Source: Nonomuraea turkmeniaca
GTDB taxonomy: Bacteria; Actinomycetota; Actinomycetes; Streptosporangiales; Streptosporangiaceae
Direction of reading: 5' to 3'
Length of the DNA: 51,513 nucleotides
NCBI RefSeq assembly: GCF_005889735.1
Contig: NZ_VCKY01000050.1
Span: 1-51,513, forward strand
Of this stretch, positions 13,433 to 21,328 are shown piece by piece. Made by a program: the position numbers and the translations under genes. The notes under the pieces were generated by a model that was not told the origin of the DNA, did no database searches, and saw only the letters and a list, made by a program, of their open reading frames with translations. The first letter of the stretch is position 1. Every line of letters begins with the position of its first letter.

Positions 13433-14323
13433 TCAGAATCTGATCTTCCGCAGGTAGCGGTATCCCACCTCCGCCGTCTGCCGGGGAGTCACGTCGGGGG
13501 TGTCGTTCTCCACGATGTACTCCAGCACCCGGTGCTTGTCGAAGATCCGCCGGAAGTCGATCGTCCCGGTGCCCAGGTCGGCCATGTCACCGTCGAGGTG
13601 CCGGTCCTTGACGTGGAACTGCAGCACGCGCTGCGGCGCCCTGCGGATGACGTCGAGCGTGAAGCGCACCGGGTCGGCGACGCCGCGCCCGATGCCGCCG
13701 GTGACCGCCCAGTAGATGTCGATCTCCAGGTGGACCAGCCGGGGATCGAGCTCCGAGGTGAGCACGTCCCATGGCGTCTTCCCGCCGCCGAGGTCGATCG
13801 TGAACTCGTGGGCGTGGTTGTGGTAGCCGTACCGGAGCCCGGCCTTGCGGGCGGCTTCGGCCTCGACGTTCATGCGCTCGGCCCAGGCCTTCCACTGATC
13901 CTCGCTGTCGGAGTTCAGGTAGGGCACGACCATGAAGGACTGGCCCAGGGTCAGCGCGTTGGAGATCTTCGTCTCCAGGCCGGCGGCGTCCTCGCTGATG
14001 CCGTCGTGGCTGGAGGTGGCGCGGATGCCGAGCCCGTCGAGGAACGCGCGGAGTTGCTGCGCCGTCCGGCCGAAGTAGCCGAGCGCGAGCTCGACCTTCG
14101 GGTAGCCGATCTCGGCCAGGTAGGCCAGGGTGGCGTCGTAGTTCTGGGCGAGGTCGTCGCGTACCGTCCAGAGCTGGACGCTGATCTGGCCCGGCGGGAC
14201 GCGGTCCCTGCCGTGCGGCGGGGTCGCCGCGGCGGCCGGGGAGGCGGCGGCGAAGGCGGCCGCTCCGAGTCCGAGGCCGGCGGCGAGCAAGGACCGCCTG
14301 CTGGGGCCGTAGCCGTAGCACAT
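13433..14323 (-). CDS. Tat-exported sugar phosphate isomerase/epimerase family protein (AP endonuclease 2 fold)
   Basis: 296 residues. The N terminus SRRSLLAAG followed by an Ala-rich stretch is a twin-arginine signal. The mature part is a TIM barrel of the xylose isomerase-like/AP endonuclease 2 family: QISVQLWTVRDDL, YPKVELAL, YHNHAHEF, VHLEIDIYWAV, FHVKDRH and a late Glu in EYIVEND. These are metal-ligand-type residues (Glu, His, Asp, His, Glu). It probably acts on a sugar outside the cell. The SD (TTAGGAG) overlaps the TAG stop of the upstream sugar dehydrogenase gene, 10 bp away, so the two are co-transcribed and probably act on the same carbohydrate stream. Confidence 0.88.
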   Translation of the reverse strand: MCYGYGPSRRSLLAAGLGLGAAAFAAASPAAAATPPHGRDRVPPGQISVQLWTVRDDLAQNYDATLAYLAEIGYPKVELALGYFGRTAQQLRAFLDGLGIRATSSHDGISEDAAGLETKISNALTLGQSFMVVPYLNSDSEDQWKAWAERMNVEAEAARKAGLRYGYHNHAHEFTIDLGGGKTPWDVLTSELDPRLVHLEIDIYWAVTGGIGRGVADPVRFTLDVIRRAPQRVLQFHVKDRHLDGDMADLGTGTIDFRRIFDKHRVLEYIVENDTPDVTPRQTAEVGYRYLRKIRF

Positions 14324-14333
14324 GGGGGATCTC

Positions 14334-16439
14334 CTAACTGGTGGGCTCGAGTACGGCTTGGTCGCTACCGGTCAGCGGGGGCAGGCCGTCGCCGCCGGGG
14401 TCGGTGTAGGTGGCGACGAAGACGCCGGAGAGGTCGTCGTTCTCCGGGTCGTGGCCGCTCGGCTCGGTGGTCTGGATCGAGCCCGTGCAACCGCGGGCCG
14501 TGGTCTGCGGATGGCCGTGGTCGTCGTGGCCGAGGATGTAGTCCACGGTCACGTTGGCGCAGTTCACCGGCTGGTCGTCGGTGACGCGTACCTCGAACTC
14601 GACGACGTCGCCGAAGGCGAACTGCCCGCCGTCGGCCGGCCGGACCAGCTCGACGACCGGCGCGGCGTTGCCGACCACGATCCGCACCGACGTCGCCGCG
14701 GACATGCCGTCGGGGTCGGTGACCCTGAGGGTGGCGTGGTAGAGGCCGTTCTGCTGGTACGTGTACGACGCGTCGGGGCTGCGCGAGTCGACCCGGCCGT
14801 CGGCGTTGAAGTCCCACGCGTAGCGCAGTCTGTCACCGTCGGGGTCCGACGTGCCCGCGCTGGTGAAAGCCACGGTGAGCGGCGCGTGGCCGGCCGTCAC
14901 CGACGCCGCGGCCACCGGGATGGGAGTGTGATTGCCGGTGTAGCCGATGTAGTCGAAGCGGGCCAGCTGGGCGTCCGGGTTCTCGCTGAAGAAGCCGTCG
15001 CCGTACTCCAGCACGTACAACGCGCCGTCGGGGCCGAACTCCATGTCCATCGGGTTGTCGAAGACGAGCGAGGGCAGCACGTCCTCGATCCGCCGCCCGT
15101 TGTCGTGGAACGCCTTGACGTAGTCGCGGGTCCACTCGTAGAAGAGCGGGACGCCGTCGTAGTACTTCGGCCAGGCCACGGGAGCGCGGCCGCGGGTGTC
15201 GCGCGGGTCGAAGTCGTACGCGGGCCCGGCCATCGGGCCGATCCCGCCGGTGCCCAGCTGCGGGAACTCCTGCGACGGCCCGTACGAGTACCACACCTCC
15301 GGCTGGACCACCGGCGGCAACGCGCGCAGGCCGGTGTTCCGCGGCGACTCGTTGACGGGCGCCGCGCAGCTGAACGGCGCGCCTGACGCCCCGGTGGCGA
15401 AGTCGTAGTCCACGTACGGGAGCCGCGCCGTCGCGCAGTAGGGCCACCCGTAGTTGCCCGGCTTGCGGACGACCGCCCACTTGCCGTGCCCCGCCGGACC
15501 GCGCTGCGGATCGGCCTCGTCCGCGTCAGGCGAGTAATCGGCGACGTACAGCTCCCCGGTCCGCCGGTTGAGCTCGATGCGGAACGGATTACGCAGGCCC
15601 ATCGCGTAGATCTCCGGCCGGGCGCCCGCCGTGCCGGGCCTGAACAGGTTGCCGCGCGGGATCGTGTACGACCCGTCGTCCCGCACCTTGATGCGCAGGA
15701 TCTTGCCACGCAGGTCGTTGGTGTTGCCGGAGCTGCGCTGGGCGTCGAACGCCGGGTTGCGGTCGGCCCGCTCGTCGATCGGGGTGTAGCCGTCGGAGAA
15801 GAACGGGTTCGTGTCGTCGCCGGTCGACAGGTAGAGGTTGCCGTCGGCGTCGAAGACGATGTCCCCGCCGACGTGGCAGCAGATGCCGCGGTCCACCGGC
15901 ACGTCGATGATGCGCTGCTCGCTGCGCAGGTCGATGGTGGCGCCGGCGAAGCGGAACCTGGACAGCCGGATCAGCCCCTTGAAGGGCGCGAAGTCCTGCG
16001 GCGTGCCGGTGAACGGCGCGTCGCCCTCGTTGACGTCGGGCGTGGCCGGGTCGTCGACCGGGGTGTTCAGCGGCGGGGAGTAGTACAGGTAGACCCAGTC
16101 GTCCTTCTTCGAGCCGGTCCCGAACCCGGGGCTGAGGGCGATGCTCTGCAGTCCCTCCTCGTCGTGCTGGTAGACGTCGAGCCGGGCGGCCAGCGTGTTG
16201 AGCCCGGTCTTCGGGTCGTGTAACCAGACCTCGCCCGGCCGGGTGGTGTGTAACACCCTCGAATCCGGTAACACCGCCAGGTCCATCGGCTCGCCCGGGT
16301 TGTCGTTGAGTGTCACCTTCTGGAACTGGTCGTCCGGCGGCGGGGCCGCGGCTCCGGCGGTCCCCGTGGCGTTCGCAGCGGCGGCCGGCATGAGGATCGC
16401 CGCAGCAGTCATGGCCGCGATTGCGGTTCGGGCTCTCAT
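14334..16439 (-). CDS. Secreted PQQ-type sugar dehydrogenase (GSDH fold) with PKD domain
   Basis: 701 residues with a Sec signal (about 1-27). The main region (about 40-480) is a GSDH-like six-bladed propeller: MDLAVLPDSRVLHTTRPGEVW, DEEGLQSIALSP, CCHVGGDIVFDADGNLYLSTGDD, LRGKILRIK, ALYVLEYGDGFF. A PKD domain follows (about 500-590: PDGDRLRYAWDFNADG), then a C-terminal beta domain to the end. Soluble PQQ dehydrogenases oxidise aldose sugars outside the cell. An AGGGAGAGG SD lies before the ATG. It is followed by an isomerase-like gene and preceded (166 bp) by an LPMO gene on the same strand. Electrons from sugar oxidation could feed the LPMO (inference). Actual PQQ binding cannot be judged here. 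Confidence 0.87.
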   Translation of the reverse strand: MRARTAIAAMTAAAILMPAAAANATGTAGAAAPPPDDQFQKVTLNDNPGEPMDLAVLPDSRVLHTTRPGEVWLHDPKTGLNTLAARLDVYQHDEEGLQSIALSPGFGTGSKKDDWVYLYYSPPLNTPVDDPATPDVNEGDAPFTGTPQDFAPFKGLIRLSRFRFAGATIDLRSEQRIIDVPVDRGICCHVGGDIVFDADGNLYLSTGDDTNPFFSDGYTPIDERADRNPAFDAQRSSGNTNDLRGKILRIKVRDDGSYTIPRGNLFRPGTAGARPEIYAMGLRNPFRIELNRRTGELYVADYSPDADEADPQRGPAGHGKWAVVRKPGNYGWPYCATARLPYVDYDFATGASGAPFSCAAPVNESPRNTGLRALPPVVQPEVWYSYGPSQEFPQLGTGGIGPMAGPAYDFDPRDTRGRAPVAWPKYYDGVPLFYEWTRDYVKAFHDNGRRIEDVLPSLVFDNPMDMEFGPDGALYVLEYGDGFFSENPDAQLARFDYIGYTGNHTPIPVAAASVTAGHAPLTVAFTSAGTSDPDGDRLRYAWDFNADGRVDSRSPDASYTYQQNGLYHATLRVTDPDGMSAATSVRIVVGNAAPVVELVRPADGGQFAFGDVVEFEVRVTDDQPVNCANVTVDYILGHDDHGHPQTTARGCTGSIQTTEPSGHDPENDDLSGVFVATYTDPGGDGLPPLTGSDQAVLEPTS

Positions 16440-16492
16440 GCCTCTCCCTTCGGTCTACTCGGGGGGATAAGAGAGGGCAAAGTAACGTGAAT

Positions 16493-16506
16493 GTAACCCG
16501 AGTTAC
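16493..16506. promoter_or_regulatory. GTAAC-N4-GTTAC palindrome before the sugar dehydrogenase
   Basis: GTAACCCGAGTTAC lies about 55 bp upstream of the dehydrogenase start, with another GTAAC at 16482-16486. The spacing suits an operator or activator site. No regulator is identified. Confidence 0.3.
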
Positions 16507-16529
16507 GCCGATGGACGAGGGCCTAATTA

Positions 16530-16554
16530 CGCGCGATCGAGCATCTTTCGCGCG
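16530..16554 (-). terminator. Possible hairpin after the LPMO gene
   Basis: CGCGCGA (16530-16536) and TCGCGCG (16548-16554) form a 7-bp G+C stem with an 11-nt loop, about 50 bp downstream of the LPMO stop. No U-tract is evident. It could end the LPMO transcript or simply be structure. Confidence 0.3.
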
Positions 16555-16605
16555 CAATCGGACTAAGTGGCCCGAACGTAGTTGGCTCCTGGCCGCCGAG
16601 CCGGC

Positions 16606-17406
16606 CTATCGCAGTCGCCGCGCGCGAGCGGCCATGATGATCGCGACGCCGACGCCCGCGGACAACAGCACCGCCAGCCCGATCTGCCAGGGGAGGCCGC
16701 CGGCGCCGGTGGACTGGCCGGTGGATCGGCCAGTGAATTGGGACGCCGCCACGGGGCGGGGACGCCCGGTCGTACCGCCGTCCTTGCGGAAGATCACATC
16801 GGAGCAGGAGTAGTAGGTGTCCGGGGTATCGGAGTTCTGCCAGATCGTGTAGATGAGGTGGCGGCCGGTGCGGCCCGTGGGCAGGCGGCCCTTGATGACG
16901 TACGAGCCGCCGGTCAGCTGGGGGTCGGTGGCCTCGAGGAAGGGCTCGCGCTCCAGGTCGGACCACTTCAGCGGCTTGGCCGGGTCGTAGCCGGCCGTCG
17001 TGACGTACAACCGGAACGTGCCCCGGTGCGGAATGGTGCCGCGGTACCTGAAGGCGAACCGTGCTCCCGGCTTGACCGTGGTGGCGGGCCAGTCGGCGCG
17101 GGCGAGGTCGAGGCCCTTGAAGGCGGGCAGGCCGCCGCTGCACAACGCGCCGTCCGGGATCACCTGCCGGTCCCTGCCTGCGACGTTCGCCACCCGGAGG
17201 TTGTCCCAATCGCCGGGCAGGGCCGAGCCGCTCGCCGCCGTGGCCGCCTTGCAGGCGGCCGGCTTCTTCGCCAGCGGGCTGTCCGCGCCGCAGGCCGCCG
17301 CCCGGCTGAGCGGGCTCTCCAGCGCGCCGTGCGCGCCCGCCGGGCCGGCGATCACGCCCGACGACAGCAGCAGCACGACGGCTGCGCTCGTGATCCGGTG
17401 CCGCAC
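16606..17406 (-). CDS. AA10 lytic polysaccharide monooxygenase with C-terminal membrane anchor
   Basis: 266 residues. The signal peptide ends AGA, placing His26 at the mature N terminus (HGALESPLSRAAACG), the first ligand of the copper histidine brace. A second candidate His lies in GTIPHRGTFRLYVT. Late motifs HLIYTIWQNSDTPDTYYSCSDV are typical of AA10 enzymes, which oxidatively cleave chitin or cellulose. Residues about 238-260 form a membrane segment followed by ARARRLR, so the enzyme is tethered to the cell surface instead of carrying a carbohydrate-binding module. GTG 17406 is chosen because AGGGAGG lies 7 nt before it and it begins the signal peptide; longer in-frame starts would add a non-signal leader. 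Confidence 0.9.
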   Translation of the reverse strand: MRHRITSAAVVLLLSSGVIAGPAGAHGALESPLSRAAACGADSPLAKKPAACKAATAASGSALPGDWDNLRVANVAGRDRQVIPDGALCSGGLPAFKGLDLARADWPATTVKPGARFAFRYRGTIPHRGTFRLYVTTAGYDPAKPLKWSDLEREPFLEATDPQLTGGSYVIKGRLPTGRTGRHLIYTIWQNSDTPDTYYSCSDVIFRKDGGTTGRPRPVAASQFTGRSTGQSTGAGGLPWQIGLAVLLSAGVGVAIIMAARARRLR

Positions 17407-17504
17407 GTGGCCGCCTCCCTTCCACCGTGAGGTACGGCCGCCAGGGCCGGCGGGTTCGGCCCCGCTCCACATCCGCGAGCCGCAGCCGGGCCCGGCAGGT
17501 GTGG

Positions 17505-18275
17505 CTAGTCGCGGGGGTTCTCGTAGTCGAGCGGCATGAAAGTGAGGGAGTCGAGGCGGCGGCGGAAGTCGGCGGAGACCCCTGTGAGCGTCATGGAGAC
17601 ACCCGGGGCGGCGTTGACCTGTTCCTGCACGGCGAGGAGGGTCGCGATGCCGATGGAGTCCCAGAGGGTCATGCCGCTTAAGTCCAGGACCAGGCGGCGC
17701 GGCCGGCCTGCGGCGATCAGGGATTCGACGGCGGCGGTGAGGTCGGGGGCCGTTCCCTGGTCGAGGCTGCCGATCAGGCGCAGTGTGGTGCGGCCGTCCT
17801 GGTCGTGCCGGGTGAGCTGGAAGGAGGGGAAGCGGGGATGGGGAAGGACGAAACCGACGGTGGCGGCGGTGCCGTCCGGGCCGCGGGTCACCGAGTGGCG
17901 GTCACCCAGGGAGCGGGCGATCCACAACCCGTGACCGTACTCGTACGGCCACGCGGGGATTCCCGGCTCCGTGGAGGTGGCGCCGGTGTCGATGACCTGG
18001 CAGTGCAGCATGCCGTCACCGGCGCGCAGGCGGACCCGTCCCGACCCCGAGCCGTGCAGGATGACGTTGGTGGCCAGCTCGTGCACGGCGAGCACCAGGT
18101 CGGCGGTGCGGCCCTCCGGCAGGCCTGCGTGGATCGCGTGGGCTTCCACCGTCGCCCGCAGGACGTACAGCGAGTTGCGGTCGAAGGGCTGTTCCAGGAC
18201 GGTGGAAGGACTGCCGTTTCCGGCGACGCCGCCGGAGGCCGGCGGCGGGCTGTTGGGTGGCCGGTCACGTGTCAT
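17505..18275 (-). CDS. Fused RsbW-like ATPase and STAS domain protein
   Basis: 256 residues combining two halves of a partner switch. The N-terminal GHKL ATPase (about 25-145) has DLVLAVHELATNVILHG (N box), VIDTGATS and YGHGLWIARSLGD. The C-terminal STAS domain (about 155-250) has RLIGSLDQGTAPDLTAAVESL, LVLDLSGMTLWDSIGIATLLAVQ, with Asp-Ser at the usual phosphoacceptor position. Kinase and antagonist in one chain could autoregulate or switch intramolecularly. It overlaps the upstream MEDS-STAS gene by 11 bp, so the two are translated together and probably interact. Cytosolic. Confidence 0.88.
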   Translation of the reverse strand: MTRDRPPNSPPPASGGVAGNGSPSTVLEQPFDRNSLYVLRATVEAHAIHAGLPEGRTADLVLAVHELATNVILHGSGSGRVRLRAGDGMLHCQVIDTGATSTEPGIPAWPYEYGHGLWIARSLGDRHSVTRGPDGTAATVGFVLPHPRFPSFQLTRHDQDGRTTLRLIGSLDQGTAPDLTAAVESLIAAGRPRRLVLDLSGMTLWDSIGIATLLAVQEQVNAAPGVSMTLTGVSADFRRRLDSLTFMPLDYENPRD

Positions 18276-19134
18276 GGGTGGTCACCAGGGTGATCCCGGG
18301 CACGGCGGTGGCGCCGAGCAGGAGGAACCGCCCGCTGACGACGGGGCTGCAACGAAGCACGGCCTTGCGGGATGGTGGGAGGCTACGGGCGGCATCAATG
18401 ATCATGCGTGCGCAATACAGGTCGATGAACGACAATTCCGCCATATTAACGGTGATGTCGCCGTCGACTCTGATGGCCTCGCTCATTGCCAGCCCGAGTG
18501 CCTCTTCGGCCGACCGGTCGATCTGCCCGGCCAGCCGGATCCCCGGCGGCGCGTACTGCCGGCAGATACGCAACAACGCGTCGCGATGGTAGGTGGCCGC
18601 GGCGACCGAGCGGGTGTGGTAGCCGGAGACGGAGGCGAGGGTGACCGGATCGAAGCGTTCGCGGTCGTACTGGCACAACACGGCGGCGCCCGCGCCGGCG
18701 AGCGTGGCCGCGATCTCCTGCTCGAATGCCGGCAGCTGCTCGATCCCGGTCACCGGCCGCAGGGCCCAGCTCATGTCGAGCGCCACCCGCAGCCCCGGAT
18801 ACCCCTCGCGTGCCGTGCTCGCGATCTGGTCGCGTAGCCAGCGCATCGCGTGCTCCACCGCGAAAGCCTGCCCGTCCAGCAGGCCGTCCTGACAGGCCAG
18901 GACGGTGACGTGCCCCCTCCGCGCGGCCGCCCGCGCGACGGCGCCGCGCCGGCCCAGCTCGGCCAGCCGGCGCTCGGGCTCCTCGGCCAGCCAGACGATC
19001 CGCTGCCCCTCGGCCAGCCCGTCTCTGACGAAGGCGGCGGTCAGGTCGAGGAGCTCCTCGGGCTCGCCGTAGGTCAGGCAGGCGTGGTCGTCGATCGTCA
19101 GATCCGTGATCTGAGTTTCCGCGCTGACCGTCAC
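18265..19134 (-). CDS. MEDS sensory domain-STAS domain protein
   Basis: 289 residues. The N-terminal MEDS (DcmR-type) domain (about 12-180) begins DHACLTYGEPEELLDLTAAFVRDGLAEGQRIVWLAEE and contains CQYDRERFDP near its end. MEDS domains are thought to sense small organic ligands. The C-terminal STAS region (about 195-285) reads ITVNMAELSFIDLYCARMIID. The usual Ser/Thr after Asp is replaced (IDLYCA), so it may not be phosphorylated. It is translated with the HATPase-STAS gene through an 11-bp overlap, suggesting that ligand sensing feeds a sigma-factor switch. A short tandem repeat lies just upstream. Confidence 0.86.
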   Translation of the reverse strand: MTVSAETQITDLTIDDHACLTYGEPEELLDLTAAFVRDGLAEGQRIVWLAEEPERRLAELGRRGAVARAAARRGHVTVLACQDGLLDGQAFAVEHAMRWLRDQIASTAREGYPGLRVALDMSWALRPVTGIEQLPAFEQEIAATLAGAGAAVLCQYDRERFDPVTLASVSGYHTRSVAAATYHRDALLRICRQYAPPGIRLAGQIDRSAEEALGLAMSEAIRVDGDITVNMAELSFIDLYCARMIIDAARSLPPSRKAVLRCSPVVSGRFLLLGATAVPGITLVTTHDT

Positions 19135-19146
19135 CCACGCCGCCTT

Positions 19147-19180
19147 CCCGATCCCTGGCCCGATCCTGGCCCGATCCCGG
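19147..19180. repeat. Three short tandem repeats of (T)GGCCCGATCC
   Basis: CCCGATCC occurs three times at 10-11 bp spacing within about 35 bp, immediately upstream of the MEDS-STAS gene. The spacing equals one helical turn, so the copies face the same side of the DNA. It may be a regulator array or replication slippage. Confidence 0.5.
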
Positions 19181-19321
19181 CCACCTCCACGGCATCTAGG
19201 ACGACGGCCACCAGCCCTATCCCGAGTCGTCGGACACTACCCCGCGGGCGGCGGATCAGTCCAAAGCCTCGACATGACGTGGGGCCGGCTGGGCAGAGGT
19301 GCCTGGAGAGGGGGAATGGAG

Positions 19322-19510
19322 ATGAGCAGCCCTGGAGAGCGCCCGCCTACCGAGCGGGGGGACGACGAAGCAAGGATCCGGACCCTGCTGACCACGGACA
19401 AGGAGGAGCCGCCCAAGCTCGCGGCGGACGAGGAGCCCGGCGAGATCCTGGACGAGTTCGACGCGGCCTTCATCCGCAGCAAGGAGCTCAACCCGGACGA
19501 CTTCGAGTAA
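19322..19510 (+). CDS. Small acidic hypothetical protein
   Basis: 62 residues from ATG 19322; GGAGAGGGGG (19305-19314) gives good SD spacing, while ATG 19316 is too close. The product is highly acidic, without hydrophobic segments. Its C-terminal half reads EEPGEILDEFDAAFIRSKELNPDDFE, a likely amphipathic helix plus acidic tail. I do not recognise a family. It is convergent with the site-2 protease gene, with the stop codons 5 bp apart. A cytosolic partner-binding or regulatory peptide is possible. Confidence 0.6.
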   Translation: MSSPGERPPTERGDDEARIRTLLTTDKEEPPKLAADEEPGEILDEFDAAFIRSKELNPDDFE

Positions 19511-19514
19511 CGCT

Positions 19515-20693
19515 TCAGGAGGCGTCGCGGTGCGGCACGGCCATGTCGGCGCCGCGCGGGTGCGGATAGGGGTCGTTCCCGCGCAGGCCGGCCGTCTGGA
19601 TCGCGCGGCTGATGTCGCTCGGCGTGAGGAGGCCGACAAGCCGGCCGGAGGGGTCGAGCACCACGGCGCGCCCGTCGGCGCAGCCGGTCATGCGGCTCAG
19701 CAGGCCGGTCAGCGGCTCCTCCGTGGTCGCCCGCGGCACCTTTTCGAACGGGCAGGCGATCTCGCGGAGCCGGGTCGTGTCCCGCGCCTCGGGAGGCACC
19801 TCCCGGATGCGGTTGAGCGTCACCAGGCCGAGGAATCCGCCGTGCTCGTCCACGAGCGGGTACGTGGACAGGCGCCGGCTCATCACCAGCCGGTCGACCA
19901 GCCCGGACACGGTCTCGTCCGGGAAGGCGGTGACGGGCCGGGATGACATCACGTCACCTACCCGCACCCCGTGCAGGGCGGCGCCGATCTGCGCCTGCTG
20001 CTCCTCGGCGCTGGCGGCGTTGACCAGGAACAGGCCGATCAGCGCGAGCCACAGCCCGTCGAAGCCGCGCCCGGTGACGACCTGCAGGAAGCCCAGCGCG
20101 ATGAGCACGTAGCCGAAGACCCGCCCCGCGCGGGCGGCGATGACGGCGGCCCGCACCCGGTCCCGCCACCGCGCCCAGAGCGCGGCACGCAACACCCGCC
20201 CGCCGTCCAGCGGCGCGGCCGGGATCAGGTTGAAGACGGCCAGCAGGACGTTGACCCCGGCCAGGTACGCGAACATCCCGGCTACCAGCGGCGCGCCGGA
20301 CGCCGGCAGCGCCAGTGCGCCGAACACCACAGCGCAGGCCAGGCTGGCCGCGGGGCCCACGACGGCGATCTTCAGGTCCGCGGCCGGCGTCCGGGGCTCG
20401 CTCCGCAGCTCGGCCACCCCGCCCAGCAGCCAGAGCGTGATCTGCGGCACCTCGATGCCGTGGCGCTTGGCCATCAGGGCGTGCGCCAGCTCGTGCGCGA
20501 GCAGGGACGCCATGAACAACACGGCCGAACCCAGCCCGGCAAGCACATAGGTGGTCACGGAGTAGCCGGGGAAGACGATCGGGAAACGCCCGAACGCCAG
20601 CCCGACCACCAGGATCAAGACGATGAACAGGACGCTGATGTTGAGCCCCACGACGACCCCGCCGATGCGGCCCAGACGGAACGACGCACGCAT
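19515..20693 (-). CDS. Site-2 protease family zinc metalloprotease with two CBS domains
   Basis: 392 residues. The N-terminal six-helix membrane protease (about 10-225) has the zinc site HELAH (about 67-71) and NLIPAAPLDGGR (about 155-166), whose Asp completes the site. The C-terminal cytosolic region (about 245-375) has paired CBS motifs (VGDVMSSRPVTAFP..., GLVTLNRIREVP..., LVGLLTPSDISRAI). These usually bind adenine nucleotides and would let energy state gate proteolysis. The domain order matches Rv2625c-like actinobacterial proteins. It probably cleaves membrane-bound regulators; the substrate is not evident. Confidence 0.92.
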   Translation of the reverse strand: MRASFRLGRIGGVVVGLNISVLFIVLILVVGLAFGRFPIVFPGYSVTTYVLAGLGSAVLFMASLLAHELAHALMAKRHGIEVPQITLWLLGGVAELRSEPRTPAADLKIAVVGPAASLACAVVFGALALPASGAPLVAGMFAYLAGVNVLLAVFNLIPAAPLDGGRVLRAALWARWRDRVRAAVIAARAGRVFGYVLIALGFLQVVTGRGFDGLWLALIGLFLVNAASAEEQQAQIGAALHGVRVGDVMSSRPVTAFPDETVSGLVDRLVMSRRLSTYPLVDEHGGFLGLVTLNRIREVPPEARDTTRLREIACPFEKVPRATTEEPLTGLLSRMTGCADGRAVVLDPSGRLVGLLTPSDISRAIQTAGLRGNDPYPHPRGADMAVPHRDAS

Positions 20694-20779
20694 CTGCCCA
20701 CTTCCTTAGCGAACGACCTGACCAGGTCCGGCTACCCGGGCAGCGCCCAGGAAACCGATGCGCGCACCCCGAAGGTCGC

Positions 20780-21292
20780 CTAGCCGGCCAGGGGGCGTTG
20801 CATGAGCGTGGTGTCGATCCAGCGGCCGTGCTTGTAGCCGACCTCCGTCAGCCGGCCCGCCTCGGTGAAGCCGAACCGGCGGTGCAAGGCGATCGAGTGG
20901 CCGTCGCCGGTGTCGGCGATGACTGCGATCATGCGGCGCGGGCCGGCCGCGATCGACCGGCTCACCAGCTCGCCCAGCAGCGCCCCGCCCAGCCCCCGGC
21001 CGGTGTGCTCGGGGGACAGGTAGATCGTGTCCTCCACGGTGTTCCGGTAGGCGGGCTTGGGGCGCCAGGGGCCGACATAGGCGTACCCGGCCACCTCGCC
21101 GGACAGGTCGGCGATGAGGAAGGGCAGACCACGGCCGGTCAGGTCGGCCAGCTTCCGATGCCAGTCGTCGACGGTCGGTGGCGTCTCCTCGAAGGTGATC
21201 ACGGTATTGGTGACGTAGTGGGCGTTGATCTCGGCCACGGCCTTGAGGTCCGCGGGAACCGCCGGGCGGATCACGGCTTGGGGAGGCGCCAC
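20780..21292 (-). CDS. GNAT N-acetyltransferase (phosphinothricin/amino acid acetyltransferase type)
   Basis: 170 residues, one GNAT fold. Features include IRPAVPADLKAVAEI at the N terminus, FEETPPTVDDWHRKL, VAGYAYVGPWRPKPAYRNTVEDTIYL and the acetyl-CoA loop TGRGLGGALL. This pattern is that of the Pat/MnaT family, which acetylates phosphinothricin, methionine sulfone or similar amino acids. Its promoter (TATAAT at 21333-21328 on the minus strand) is followed by a 13-bp element nearly identical to the palindrome before the XRE-cupin gene, so that regulator may control it. Confidence 0.9.
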   Translation of the reverse strand: MAPPQAVIRPAVPADLKAVAEINAHYVTNTVITFEETPPTVDDWHRKLADLTGRGLPFLIADLSGEVAGYAYVGPWRPKPAYRNTVEDTIYLSPEHTGRGLGGALLGELVSRSIAAGPRRMIAVIADTGDGHSIALHRRFGFTEAGRLTEVGYKHGRWIDTTLMQRPLAG

Positions 21293-21308
21293 AGTGATCG
21301 TCTTTCTC

Positions 21309-21321
21309 TATAGCGAAACTA
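21309..21321 (-). promoter_or_regulatory. Operator-like element TAGTTTCGCTATA in the GNAT promoter
   Basis: On the minus strand TAGTTTCGCTATA starts 6 bp after a TATAAT -10 element, covering the expected transcription start of the GNAT gene. It matches 12 of 13 bases of the element in the CGNR/XRE intergenic region (22423-22435). Confidence 0.5.
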
Positions 21322-21328
21322 GATCACA

